Shown one piece after another: positions 57,132 through 63,648 of a stretch of DNA of 64,000 bases. How positions within the stretch are numbered: the first letter of the stretch is position 1; each line of letters opens with the position of its first letter. The DNA is from 12-FULL-44-12b sp964348525. GTDB taxonomy: Bacteria > Patescibacteriota > Minisyncoccia > Phycocordibacterales > Zambryskibacteraceae. The position numbers and the translations under genes are program-made. Below the pieces are notes generated by a model, which was not told where the DNA came from, searched no databases, and was given only the letters and a program-made list of their open reading frames with translations. The stretch is taken from the NCBI GenBank assembly GCA_964348525.1, contig CAYGCY010000002.1:1-64000 (forward strand), in the 5' to 3' direction.

Positions 57132-58400
57132 TTATTCAACAACAACTTTGTGGTAAGTCTTCTTCCCTTTTCTCAAAAGAACCGTGGAGTCGTCCGTCAC
57201 AAACTGACTCAACGAGACTCCGGTATCCGTTACGGCCTTGTTGCCGATGTAAATACCGCCGGCTCTCACGAGCTTTGCCGCTTCTGTTTTTGACGTGGAG
57301 AAGCCCACCCTAACGAGAACTTCGGTGAGCTTCAACCCGTCTATTTCAGACTTGGTGAAAGTGGTACTCGGAACATGCGACAGGTCCCCACCTTCAGCAC
57401 CAAACAACCCTCTTGATGAAGCTTGGGCTTTTTTCGCCTCTTCTTCACCGTGAGTGATTTTGGTTGCCTCAAAAGCGAGGGCCTCCTTTGCTCCTCGCAA
57501 ATGGTGTCCGCCTTGTTCGCAGAGCTTGGCGATTTCTTCCAATGGCAGAAAGGTGAAGAGTTTCAGGAACTTTTCCACATCTCTGTCATCGGAATTAATC
57601 CAGTACTGGTAGTACTCGAAGGGCGAAGTCTTCGCCGCATCAAGCCAAATCGCACCAGACTCCGTCTTGCCCATCTTCTGTCCACGCGCAGTGGTGAGAA
57701 GCGGGAACGTCAAGCCGTGGGAATTTCCTTGCGTCACTTTCTTGATGAGGTCGATGCCCGCAAGGATGTTGCTCCACTGGTCGTCACCACCCATTTGCAC
57801 CGTACACCCGTGCTTTTCGTACAAGACGAGGAAATCATACGCCTGAAGCAACTGGTAGTTGAACTCAATGAAGGACAAGCCTTCATCTCTGTCCAGTCTC
57901 ATCCTGTATGCTTCAGCGCGAATCATCTCGTTCACCTTGAAGAATCGCCCGACGTCCCTCAAAAACTCGATGTAGTTGAGGGGTAACAACCAGTCCGCAT
58001 TGTTCAAAAACAATCCAACGCCGTCACCGAAAGACAAGTACCTCTTGAGTTGCTCCAAAAGAAGACGACCGTTTTTCGCGATGTCTTCTTTTGAAAGCAT
58101 TTGTCTCATCTGCGTCTTCCCGCTCGGATCCCCAATCATGGTGGTTCCACCACCAATGATTGCAATGGGCATGTGACCAGCCCTTTGCAGATGGGTCATT
58201 GCCATAATCGGCAACAGATGTCCAACGTGCATGCTGTCTGCAGTTGGATCGAAGCCGACATAGAACGTGACCTTCCCCGTGTCTAACAGGGATTCAAGCG
58301 ACAAGGTCTTCACCAGCGTGTGCCGGTCAAAAACCTCGACAGGCGCTGTCTCCTGCTTGATGAAACCCCTGCCCTTCAGTTCTTCGTATACGTGTGACAT
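57132..58400 (-). CDS. tyrS: Tyrosyl-tRNA synthetase
   Basis: 422 residues, the usual full length. 'FYVGFDPTADSMHVGHLLPI' carries HIGH, 'GQKMGKTESGAIWLD' the KMSKS loop, and a C-terminal S4 domain ('SKTEAAKLVRAGGIYIGNK') binds tRNA. Unlike the other synthetases here it has G/C-rich codons and an AGAGGA Shine-Dalgarno, and is followed directly by tRNA-Tyr and a terminator. The unit may have been acquired together. Confidence 0.97.
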   Translation of the reverse strand: MSHVYEELKGRGFIKQETAPVEVFDRHTLVKTLSLESLLDTGKVTFYVGFDPTADSMHVGHLLPIMAMTHLQRAGHMPIAIIGGGTTMIGDPSGKTQMRQMLSKEDIAKNGRLLLEQLKRYLSFGDGVGLFLNNADWLLPLNYIEFLRDVGRFFKVNEMIRAEAYRMRLDRDEGLSFIEFNYQLLQAYDFLVLYEKHGCTVQMGGDDQWSNILAGIDLIKKVTQGNSHGLTFPLLTTARGQKMGKTESGAIWLDAAKTSPFEYYQYWINSDDRDVEKFLKLFTFLPLEEIAKLCEQGGHHLRGAKEALAFEATKITHGEEEAKKAQASSRGLFGAEGGDLSHVPSTTFTKSEIDGLKLTEVLVRVGFSTSKTEAAKLVRAGGIYIGNKAVTDTGVSLSQFVTDDSTVLLRKGKKTYHKVVVE

Positions 58401-58505
58401 TTGACTATCCTCTTATAGCTGGTTAATGAACTATAGTCTTTGTGACTAGCACACTAACTCTTTATTCAGTAAATCACGAAATCTGCACTAAAGCAACCAT
58501 TTTAT

Positions 58506-58534
58506 TTGACAATTGTTTATAAATTTGGCAATAT
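58506..58534 (+). promoter_or_regulatory. Promoter of the 58568 gene
   Basis: TTGACA (58506-58511), 17-bp spacer, CAATAT with an upstream TGG (extended -10). Confidence 0.65.
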
Positions 58535-58567
58535 CCCAGTTTAGAAACCCTTACACGGAGCAACTCA

Positions 58568-58744
58568 ATGTTTCGCTATATGATGTTCTACCTAGCCGGC
58601 CACAAGGACAGAAAGGCATACCAGCCCGAATTTGATGCCCGTGACGATACCGAAGCACTCCGAATTGCCACGGATAAACTGGCTGATGTGCGTTTGGCTG
58701 GAGGCGACCCTTCGGACTTCAGACTTTTCAAGGAAATCAAGTAA
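58568..58744 (+). CDS. Small hypothetical protein (58 aa), SD-led single gene
   Basis: 58 residues: 'MFRYMMFYLAGHKDRKAYQ', 'FDARDDTEALRIATDKLAD', ending 'DFRLFKEIK'. A soluble alpha/beta miniature protein of no known family. GGAG lies 7 nt before the ATG, with a TTGACA promoter upstream and a GC-rich terminator 12 nt after the stop. G/C-rich codons. A clear member of the cassette class. Confidence 0.65.
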   Translation: MFRYMMFYLAGHKDRKAYQPEFDARDDTEALRIATDKLADVRLAGGDPSDFRLFKEIK

Positions 58745-58756
58745 CTAGCACAGCAA

Positions 58757-58778
58757 GCCGCCCCAAAGGGGCGGCTTT
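58757..58778 (+). terminator. Terminator of the 58568 gene
   Basis: GCCGCCCC-AAA-GGGGCGGC followed by TTTCA. Confidence 0.8.
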
Positions 58779-58799
58779 CACATTCAAAAATATGAACGA

Positions 58800-58828
58800 T
58801 TGAAAAAAAATTTAAAATATTGTAGAAC
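58800..58828 (+). promoter_or_regulatory. Promoter of the 58854 gene
   Basis: TTGAAA (58800-58805), 17-bp spacer, TAGAAC (58823-58828) preceded by TG. Confidence 0.6.
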
Positions 58829-58853
58829 TAATGCCCCTCTACCGGAGAACGAC

Positions 58854-59111
58854 ATGGGAGTTACGCAGTACCCTCGTGAGCTTGCGGTTGCGATGTCGAA
58901 GCCCAAACATCTGCAGTTCTTTCATTCTTTGTCTATCGTAGAGAGACAAAGAATTCGTGGCTTGGCAGGAGGAGTACACAAGTGCGGGTGCAGTTACTTT
59001 CACGAGCAACTCGGCACCGCCTGCGAGCACGACATTGCCACATTTCTGGCACTACCCATCACGAAGCGCAAGACCATCCTGCGTTCGTCCGCCCACCACC
59101 TCAGAACTTGA
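58854..59111 (+). CDS. Small Cys/His protein (85 aa), SD-led single gene
   Basis: 85 residues from the ATG at 58854, with CGGAG 6 nt upstream; an in-frame TTG at 58800 lies in the promoter. 'HKCGCSYFHEQLGTACEHD' is a likely zinc-binding cluster (C-x-C..H..C-x-H). Unrecognised family. The final codons (HHLRT and stop) are part of the terminator stem. G/C-rich codons. Convergent with the flavodoxin-fold oxidoreductase. Confidence 0.6.
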   Translation: MGVTQYPRELAVAMSKPKHLQFFHSLSIVERQRIRGLAGGVHKCGCSYFHEQLGTACEHDIATFLALPITKRKTILRSSAHHLRT

Positions 59112-59126
59112 GGTGGTGGTTTTTTT
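59093..59126. terminator. Terminator overlapping the end of the 58854 gene
   Basis: CCACCACCTCA-GAACT-TGAGGTGGTGG followed by TTTTTTT. The TGA in the right arm is the stop codon of the gene. Confidence 0.9.
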
Positions 59127-59718
59127 ATTTCCCTCTCTTTCCTAACCGGTAAACCCGTCTCTTCATTGTATCTCTTCTCCAAACACCAAAGTGTTTCAAG
59201 TAACCAAATTGTCTAACCCTGATTGGTCTAAACCCTGAAAACCACAAAATTCCTTTTCTAATTTCATTAGTAGTATCCCCAAATATAATCCTTTGTATTA
59301 AAGGTACCGAGTCTGAAGTTACAAATATGCTTGCGCTTTTCCCCTTCAATAATTTTTGCCAAAGCTGACCCTTAGCTATAAATCTATAGGCAAACCCCGA
59401 CAGCCATGTTCTATCAAAAAGACCTTTTAACAATGCGGGCATTGTGGACCACCAAGATGGATAGAAAATAACGAAATGGTCACACCATCTAATATTTTCT
59501 TGAAAGGAAACTAAATCTGGTTCAAGCTCTTGTGCCACTTTATAGCCTTTGTGAAGAATTGGGTCAAACTGCATTTCTCCCACATTTTGCCTTCGTACAT
59601 CATGCCCCGCCTCCATCGCTCCTTTTTCATACTCACTAGCAAGTGTTCCATTAAATGAATCGGTATCTGGGTGCCCTAGCAAAATAAAAATTTTCTTAGA
59701 TTTGGTCTTAAAAAACAT
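59125..59718 (-). CDS. Flavodoxin-like NAD(P)H oxidoreductase (NQO/MdaB/KefG family)
   Basis: 197 residues from the ATG at 59718, chosen because TATAAT ends 6 nt upstream. Flavodoxin fold with FMN/FAD-binding 'KKIFILLGHPDTDSFNGTLA', and 'VIFYPSWWSTMPALLKGLFD', the family's WxP(A/L)xxKG(x)xDR signature. It would reduce quinones or related compounds with NAD(P)H. Last codons approach the shared terminator at 59093-59126. Confidence 0.87.
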   Translation of the reverse strand: MFFKTKSKKIFILLGHPDTDSFNGTLASEYEKGAMEAGHDVRRQNVGEMQFDPILHKGYKVAQELEPDLVSFQENIRWCDHFVIFYPSWWSTMPALLKGLFDRTWLSGFAYRFIAKGQLWQKLLKGKSASIFVTSDSVPLIQRIIFGDTTNEIRKGILWFSGFRPIRVRQFGYLKHFGVWRRDTMKRRVYRLGKRGK

Positions 59719-59833
59719 TGCCAAATTATACCCTACAGACTGCTCACTTTTTGCCTTGAGACAGGACAAAGACCCTATGGTATACTTGCCTTTGTCCGAT
59801 TTATATTGTTAACAAAGTAAAATAATCAAAATT

Positions 59834-60091
59834 ATGGTTAGAAAAGCTAATCCAGCACTATTGAAGCCTATGAATCTGTCTGCAGAACTTGAGGCTGTAG
59901 TGGGAAAAGGTCCTATGTCTCGAGGTTCAGTAGTAAAAGGTATGTGGGACTACATCAAGAAACACAACCTTCAGAATCCTTCAAACAAGAGAAACATCTT
60001 GGCTGATGAGAAACTAAAGCCTTTGTTCGGAGGCAAAAGCGAAGTGACTATGTTTGAGATGACTAAACTCGTTTCAGGCCACTTGAGCTAA
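59834..60091 (+). CDS. SWIB/MDM2-domain protein
   Basis: 85 residues, essentially one SWIB domain: 'PMNLSAELEAVVGKGPMSRG', 'VVKGMWDYIKKHNLQNPSNK' and 'ILADEKLKPLFGGKSEVTMF'. SWIB domains are best known in eukaryotic chromatin remodelling and also occur in Chlamydiae and some other bacteria, sometimes linked to DNA condensation. The bacterial role here is not known. TAAAAT lies 10 nt before the ATG and codon use is like core genes. Confidence 0.88.
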   Translation: MVRKANPALLKPMNLSAELEAVVGKGPMSRGSVVKGMWDYIKKHNLQNPSNKRNILADEKLKPLFGGKSEVTMFEMTKLVSGHLS

Positions 60092-60133
60092 ATTTCCTTG
60101 GGCGTCCGACGGGACAGCTCTCGTGAAATAAAC

Positions 60134-60167
60134 AAAAAACCGTTCACTAGCTAGTGAACGGTTTTTT
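60134..60167. terminator. Bidirectional terminator between SWIB gene and tRNA-Ala(CGC)
   Basis: AAAAAACCGTTCACTAG / CTAGTGAACGGTTTTTT, a perfect 34-bp palindrome. Confidence 0.9.
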
Positions 60168-60173
60168 GTATTG

Positions 60174-60244
60174 TGGACCTATCGGGAATCGCACCCGAGC
60201 TTCGTCAATGCGAATGACGCGTCGTGCTACTAGACTATAGGCCC
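60174..60244 (-). tRNA. tRNA-Ala (anticodon CGC), non-canonical D and T loops
   Basis: Acceptor GGGCCTA / TAGGTCC with the alanine identity pair G3:U70 and discriminator A. Anticodon arm CGTCA-TTCGCAT-TGACG gives CGC. D arm GTC-TAGTAGCAC-GAC has no G18G19. T arm TCGGG-TGCGATT-CCCGA has G at position 55 instead of U. No CCA encoded. It lies 12 nt downstream of tRNA-Ala(GGC) on the minus strand. Confidence 0.82.
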
Positions 60245-60256
60245 ATTTCTCTTCGG

Positions 60257-60327
60257 TGGACTCACGGGGAATCGGACCCCGACCTCATCCATGCCATGGA
60301 TGCGTAATACCATTTTACTATGAGCCC
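60257..60327 (-). tRNA. tRNA-Ala (anticodon GGC), T-loop C55
   Basis: Acceptor GGGCTCA / TGAGTCC with G3:U70 and A73. Anticodon arm CATCC-ATGGCAT-GGATG gives GGC. The D loop keeps GG. T arm CGGGG-TCCGATT-CCCCG has C where U55 is nearly universal. No CCA encoded. First gene of a two-tRNA minus-strand transcript. Confidence 0.87.
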
Positions 60328-60338
60328 GTCGTACTGGT

Positions 60339-60366
60339 ATTTTACGGAAAATAACCACAGCTTCAA
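60339..60366 (-). promoter_or_regulatory. Promoter of the two minus-strand tRNA-Ala genes
   Basis: Minus strand TTGAAG (60366-60361), 16-bp spacer, TAAAAT (60344-60339), then 11 nt to the mature tRNA 5' end. Confidence 0.6.
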
Positions 60367-60399
60367 ATAAGATTATTTTTAGGATAAGATGTTGTCTTC

Positions 60400-60546
60400 G
60401 GACCTTTAGCTTAGTTGTAGCGTCTCGTGAAAAGCAACCAGCTGTAGGGTTTCGTAAAATGTTGCTCATGCACGGGCCTTGGCTTAGTTGTAGCGTCTCG
60501 TGAAAAGCAACTGACTTCAGAGTTTTGTAAAATATTGTTCGTGTAC
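60400..60546 (+). repeat. Two tandem ~74-nt tRNA-Ala-derived repeats
   Basis: Copy 1 (60400-60473) and copy 2 (60474-60546) are about 81% identical. Each begins like the 5' half of the adjacent tRNA-Ala (GG(A/G)CCTT..GCTTAGTTGTAGCG) but has no 3' acceptor strand, and each ends with TAAAAT and 13 nt before the next unit, a -10-like element. Copy 2 thus also forms the promoter of the intact tRNA. Confidence 0.7.
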
Positions 60547-60622
60547 GGGCCCTTAGCTTAGCTGGTAGAGCGCCTCATTTGCAATGAGGAGGTCAGCGGT
60601 TCGAATCCGCTAGGGTCCACCA
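60547..60622 (+). tRNA. tRNA-Ala (anticodon TGC)
   Basis: Acceptor GGGCCCT / AGGGTCC with G3:U70, anticodon arm CCTCA-TTTGCAA-TGAGG, T arm GCGG-TTCGAAT-CCGC with normal TTCGA, CCA encoded. This is the canonical alanine tRNA of the locus. Confidence 0.96.
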
Positions 60623-60627
60623 TACGC

Positions 60628-60655
60628 TTTACATATAAATATATTCTCTTATCAT
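60628..60655 (+). promoter_or_regulatory. Promoter of the 60688 gene
   Basis: TTTACA (60628-60633), 16-bp spacer, TATCAT (60650-60655). Confidence 0.6.
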
Positions 60656-60687
60656 CTTCAATTAGCGCTCTTTCAAATGAGGTGTTT

Positions 60688-60948
60688 ATGGGAAAATTCA
60701 TAGCAGGTGTCTTACTTGCTGGAGGTTTGTTGTTGGTTGGAACAGTCTGGGCACAAAGCCAGACCGACTCGCTCAACAGCAACCCAGCGAGGGAATACTA
60801 CTTCTTGGCCACCAGTCGTAGCCACTTCAATGGGATTAGAACTGCTGTCGTAGTGGGGCCATTTCTAAGCTTGAGCGAATGCTCAGAAATGGGCGCAATC
60901 ACCACAGGAAAAGGGTTCTCAGCAACCAAGTGCTGGATTGGGCGCTAG
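60688..60948 (+). CDS. Small exported protein (86 aa), SD-led single gene
   Basis: 86 residues from the ATG at 60688; GAGGTG lies 4-5 nt upstream, and an in-frame GTG at 60682 overlaps that SD. A signal peptide (~1-23, 'KFIAGVLLAGGLLLVGTVWA') is followed by a short mature domain with two Cys ('SLSECSEMG', 'TKCWIGR') that could form a disulfide. Unrecognised. Own promoter and terminator; G/C-rich codons. Confidence 0.65.
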   Translation: MGKFIAGVLLAGGLLLVGTVWAQSQTDSLNSNPAREYYFLATSRSHFNGIRTAVVVGPFLSLSECSEMGAITTGKGFSATKCWIGR

Positions 60949-60961
60949 CCATTCGCAGGCC

Positions 60962-61000
60962 AAAACGACACAGTTATCTCTAGCTGTGTCGTTTTCTTAT
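60962..61000. terminator. Terminator between the 60688 gene and ddl
   Basis: AAAACGACACAG / CTGTGTCGTTTT with loop TTATCTCTAG, then CTTATTT. Symmetric enough to work both ways; the ddl stop codon lies in its downstream flank. Confidence 0.85.
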
Positions 61001-61977
61001 TTAATTTGAGAAATATTTATAATATGTTCAATAAACTGCTCTGGTGTTCCGCCTACAGCATGAAGACCTTTATAAAACAGCGAATTATTATTTAATGCGG
61101 GCAAAGAATTAACTTCCAAAAACATCACTCCCCTTTTCGGATGAATTATAAAGTCAGAGCGAGAATAAGGGCCAAGATTTAATTTGTCATGCACTTTTTT
61201 GGCGGTATTAGCCACAAGCTCTTTTATTTTTTGGCTAATGCGCGCAGGTGTGCGAACAACAGGTTCTTTTTGATATTTATCTTCAAAAGTGAAAATACCT
61301 CCGTGAGAAATTTCTACAGGCATAAAGGCATACAAAGGTTCTCCTCTGAAACCACGTACCACTCCGCAGGTAATTTCTACTCCCGGAATATATTCCTCAA
61401 CAACTACTTTGTCTGAAAAATGAAAAGCTTTTTCTAGGGCGTTTTCCAATTCCTGTGGAGTTTTAGCAACAGAAATTCCAAAAGATGAGCCTGAATCTGC
61501 CGGTTTTATAATGGCTGGCATTGGCACATTTCTAAAGGTTTCCGAAATAACTTCTGGTCCGAAATCGTCTATTTTTACCATTTGATGAAAGGGTGATTTG
61601 ATGCCGTGCTCCTTTAAAAATTCTTTTGCCGTGTGTTTGTTTTGACTAAGAGTGCCCGCAAATGCAGATGGGCCGGTATGAGGAATTTTCAACGAATCAA
61701 GAATACGCGAAACATACCCACCCTCTCCGAACGGTCCGTGCAAAGCGTTTATAACCAGATCCATTTTTGTAACTATGTCTTCAGATTTGCGAGGCAGACC
61801 ATTCAAATGCCATACCCCCTTTAAATCAATGAGAATATCAAATGCCTCGTATTTGTCTCCAAAACTTTCACGAAGAATTTTAAGGATTGAGGCGCCAGTT
61901 TCGAGAGACACATAGTACTCATGTGAGGGCCCACCTCGAAGCACTCCTATGCGAGTTTTTTCTAGTCTAAATGACAT
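60997..61977 (-). CDS. ddl: D-alanine--D-alanine ligase
   Basis: 326 residues, ATP-grasp. N-terminal 'IGVLRGGPSHEYYVSLETG', ATP-binding 'PAIIKPADSGSSFGISVAK' and 'VVVEEYIPGVEITCGVV', and C-terminal magnesium site 'VMFLEVNSLPALNNNSLFYK'. It makes the D-Ala-D-Ala end of peptidoglycan precursors. TATAAT ends 7 nt before the ATG (leaderless). It lies beside the alanine tRNA locus, though on current evidence this is only proximity. Confidence 0.95.
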   Translation of the reverse strand: MSFRLEKTRIGVLRGGPSHEYYVSLETGASILKILRESFGDKYEAFDILIDLKGVWHLNGLPRKSEDIVTKMDLVINALHGPFGEGGYVSRILDSLKIPHTGPSAFAGTLSQNKHTAKEFLKEHGIKSPFHQMVKIDDFGPEVISETFRNVPMPAIIKPADSGSSFGISVAKTPQELENALEKAFHFSDKVVVEEYIPGVEITCGVVRGFRGEPLYAFMPVEISHGGIFTFEDKYQKEPVVRTPARISQKIKELVANTAKKVHDKLNLGPYSRSDFIIHPKRGVMFLEVNSLPALNNNSLFYKGLHAVGGTPEQFIEHIINISQIK

Positions 61978-62011
61978 TGAAAATATTATAGCCCATCAGA
62001 AACTATAAAAT

Positions 62012-63232
62012 TTATAATTTCCTAAGACTCCTGTGGTAGCCGATGGCAAAACGATGCGCCTCGCTATTGGCGAGGAGAATTTCCTGTTTTCTTCCTTTTA
62101 CCACTTCATTATTCCCTATTACATCTTTTGCTTTGTGCTTTTCATCCTTTACCACGGAACATGCTTCTATATTTAGACCAGCACTTTCTAAAACTGTCTT
62201 TGCAGTGTTTATTTGTGCAGTGGAACCATCCACTACTATCAAGTCGGGCATTGTCCATTCAGTGTGCTTAAAGCGCCTAGTTAAGATTTCTTTCAAATTG
62301 ACTGTGTCATTTACCCTGTCCTTACCTGCTCCACGAATCTTGAATTTTCTATAATCATTTTTTTTGGCTTCACCGTCTTCTACTACCGTCATTACGCCTA
62401 CTGTATTAGTGCCGGAAATATGGGCGACATCGTATGCCTCAATACGAAAAGCTTTAGACCGTTGGCTCGAAGCTATTAGTTGTTCGTGTTTTAGGAGAGA
62501 AACATCGCGGATATGCTCTAAAGCAAATATTTGTTTCTTGATTATTTGCGCCTTTTCAAAATTTTTGGCTTTAGCTAGAGACATCATTTCTTTTTTAAGA
62601 GAATTGACCAACATTCTTTTTTTACCAGAAAAAAATAAAGAAATGTGCCTTATGGTTTTTGCGTATTCATTTTTTGATATTTTACCTATACACACTCCAG
62701 GGCAAAGACCGATTTGATAATTAAAACATCCTCGCTTTGCATTTAATTCACACCTATCTCTATACGGAAACATTTTTCTAATTATTTTTAATGCTTCTTT
62801 TAATTGGCTCCCGTTAGTAAAGGGGCCGAAAACAGCTTTAGGCTTTAAGCTAGAGGCTTTAAGTTTCAACTCTCGCTCACGAACAATTAAAACCTTTGGG
62901 AAAACTTCTTTCGTAATTACAACGTAGTTAAAACTTTTATCATCTTTGTCCCTACTATTTCCGCTCGGCTGTAAACGCTTTATTTCTGCCGCTTCCAAAA
63001 TCAATGCCTCCAAAACTGAATCGGTTGTTTTATAGGAAATAGAATCTGCAGACACAATCATTGATACAATTTTCGAACCACGCGTTAAGAGAAGGTCATT
63101 AGAAAAATAACTTTTCACCCTGTCTTTCAAGGATGTGGCTTTCCCTACATACAAAACTTCCCTACCTTTTTTGAAGTAGTAAACCCCTGGGCTATCGGGA
63201 AATTTGTATTTTTTAAAATCTTGACTAACCAT
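62012..63232 (-). CDS. uvrC: Excinuclease ABC subunit C, short form
   Basis: 406 residues against ~600. GIY-YIG nuclease domain ('GVYYFKKGREVLYVGKATSL', ~17-36), Cys cluster 'CFNYQIGLCPGVCIGKI', UVR helix ('KNFEKAQIIKKQIFAL') and the RNase H-like 5' nuclease domain ('EAYDVAHISGTNTVGVM', 'DLIVVDGSTAQINTA'). The C-terminal helix-hairpin-helix is absent. An 11-residue insertion 'LKLKASSLKPKA' before 'VFGPFTNG' is encoded by a short repeat. TACAAT ends 7 nt before the ATG. Confidence 0.93.
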   Translation of the reverse strand: MVSQDFKKYKFPDSPGVYYFKKGREVLYVGKATSLKDRVKSYFSNDLLLTRGSKIVSMIVSADSISYKTTDSVLEALILEAAEIKRLQPSGNSRDKDDKSFNYVVITKEVFPKVLIVRERELKLKASSLKPKAVFGPFTNGSQLKEALKIIRKMFPYRDRCELNAKRGCFNYQIGLCPGVCIGKISKNEYAKTIRHISLFFSGKKRMLVNSLKKEMMSLAKAKNFEKAQIIKKQIFALEHIRDVSLLKHEQLIASSQRSKAFRIEAYDVAHISGTNTVGVMTVVEDGEAKKNDYRKFKIRGAGKDRVNDTVNLKEILTRRFKHTEWTMPDLIVVDGSTAQINTAKTVLESAGLNIEACSVVKDEKHKAKDVIGNNEVVKGRKQEILLANSEAHRFAIGYHRSLRKL

Positions 63233-63291
63233 TTTTTAGATTGTAGTGTAATAAAAGAACAAGCACAAGTCGCCACACCTTCGGAGGACAC

Positions 63292-63555
63292 ATGAGTATC
63301 TTTGGGCACGACGCTTTGGAGCCTGCTCCCGCAAGCCGGTCTGGTGGGCCAACACCTCCGGAGGTGTTTGAGGGTCCAAGCGGACTTATCGGCTCGAGTA
63401 TGGCAGACCTTTGTGGACAAGACACAGGCGCTCCTCCAGCACACACGGGGGCACCTTGCCACGACTGGAGTGCCCCGCCACAGACCAAGGCTGGTTGTGA
63501 TTGCCACGGCATTCCCAATTGCCCAGCTTCACACCCACCCGAATTCGGATGCTGA
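63292..63555 (+). CDS. Small Pro/Gly/Cys-rich protein (87 aa), SD-led single gene
   Basis: 87 residues, low-complexity and rich in Pro, Gly and Ala ('EPAPASRSGGPTPPEVFEGP'), with a Cys/His cluster near the end ('GCDCHGIPNCPASH'). Possibly zinc-binding; no family recognised. GGAGG lies just before the ATG, and a perfect GC-rich terminator follows. Strong G/C bias compared with uvrC next to it. It lies between uvrC and uvrA, which are otherwise neighbours. Confidence 0.55.
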   Translation: MSIFGHDALEPAPASRSGGPTPPEVFEGPSGLIGSSMADLCGQDTGAPPAHTGAPCHDWSAPPQTKAGCDCHGIPNCPASHPPEFGC

Positions 63556-63561
63556 CACCTA

Positions 63562-63600
63562 CCCCGCGAGATGTATCCACATCTCGCGGGGTTTTCTTTT
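63562..63600 (+). terminator. Terminator of the 63292 gene
   Basis: CCCCGCGAGATGT / ACATCTCGCGGGG with a short loop, followed by TTTTCTTTTT. Confidence 0.93.
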
Positions 63601-63648
63601 TCCCTATTCGGAGTTATAAATTCAAAAGACTCGCACAAGGAGATTGCC

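Noticed and set aside
57423..57986. 187-codon plus-strand ORF opposite tyrS
   Set aside because: Antisense shadow made possible by the G/C-rich codons of tyrS; no start signals.
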